Below, piece by piece: positions 19,927-20,042 of a stretch of DNA of 20,042 nt. Origin of the DNA: a virus. The notes beneath the pieces were generated by a model that was not told where the DNA came from, ran no database searches, and saw nothing but the letters and a program-made list of their open reading frames with translations. How positions within the stretch are numbered: position 1 is the stretch's first letter; every line of letters starts with the position of its first letter. Where the stretch lies: the IMG/VR virus record IMGVR_UViG_3300025759_000935, positions 1 to 20,042 of that record. The stretch is one strand, 5' to 3'. The position numbers and the translations under genes were made by a program.

Positions 19927-20042
19927 ATGAATTTTGGAGAAGCAATTAAAGCATTGAAAGCTGGTCAAAAAGTAGCCCGTGAAGGCTGGAACGGAAAAGG
20001 GATGTTCTTGATCCTGAACGGGGATACTCTGTACCCGCAAAG
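19927..20042 (+). CDS. DUF2829/Tad2-like anti-Thoeris protein, partial (5' 38 codons)
   Basis: ATG at 19927; the frame runs off the right edge. The visible product starts [20 protein letters not shown] and continues [18 protein letters not shown]. The opening MxFGEAIxALKxGxKVAR and GWNGKGMFL are the hallmark of the DUF2829 family, which includes Tad2 proteins. Tad2 homologues bind and sequester the cyclic ADP-ribose-type signalling molecules made by Thoeris defence systems, blocking the host response. The start follows the tRNA cluster by 26 nt (AATAAACCAATAAAAATGT leader), placing it among early accessory genes, as expected for counter-defence. The family assignment is strong; anti-Thoeris activity of this protein is inferred, and only about half the domain is in view. 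Confidence 0.85.
   Translation, partial: MNFGEAIKALKAGQKVAREGWNGKGMFLILNGDTLYPQ

Noticed and set aside
1-20042. CRISPR array, insertion sequence or integrase attachment site
   Set aside because: No regularly spaced repeats with unique spacers, no transposase or integrase, and no duplicated tRNA 3' end were found.

Overview
The window looks like part of a tailed double-stranded DNA phage genome, most likely infecting a member of the Bacteroidota and plausibly crAss-like (Crassvirales). The assignment rests on a left-strand head block (candidate small terminase, TerL, portal, scaffold-like protein, major capsid protein), an HU/IHF-like gene inside the structural block, a family A DNA polymerase on the opposite strand, few strong Shine-Dalgarno sequences, and one plausible Bacteroidota-type TAnnTTTG promoter. 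This is recognition from sequence, not a database match.

Layout. Positions 1-12604 are a tightly packed late operon read on the minus strand. In transcription order it holds a virion fibre-like protein, a 39-residue micro-gene, a DUF5675 lysis-type protein, a lipoprotein and two membrane-anchored coiled-coil proteins (a candidate lysis/spanin set), a second lipoprotein, a GroES-like co-chaperonin, two small proteins including a winged helix, a cysteine-rich zinc-binding-type protein, an HU/IHF-like protein, a candidate small terminase, TerL, portal, a Q-rich protein, an acidic scaffold-like protein and the 5' 403 codons of the major capsid gene. Many neighbours overlap by ATGA or TAATG.

Positions 12605-13221 are a gene-poor divergent control region with repeats and hairpins. 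From 13222 rightwards lies a plus-strand, probably early, block of small unknown proteins (several below 60 residues), a 200-residue protein, a roughly 550-nt gene-free stretch that folds into many hairpins (candidate large structured RNA), a small protein overlapping DNA polymerase I-type polymerase, a lone basic minus-strand gene, a small helical protein, two normal tRNAs (Leu-UAG, Arg-UCU), two oversized tRNA-like genes, and the start of a DUF2829 (Tad2, Thoeris anti-defence) gene cut by the window end.

Four plus-strand units start after the same AT-rich box (AAAATAAATTCA-type), each followed about 14-16 nt later by a small dyad; this is a good candidate for an early phage promoter. Hairpin terminators separate these units. 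The likely picture is early rightward transcription from the repeated promoter (replication, RNA, tRNA and anti-defence functions) and late leftward transcription of head, packaging and lysis genes.
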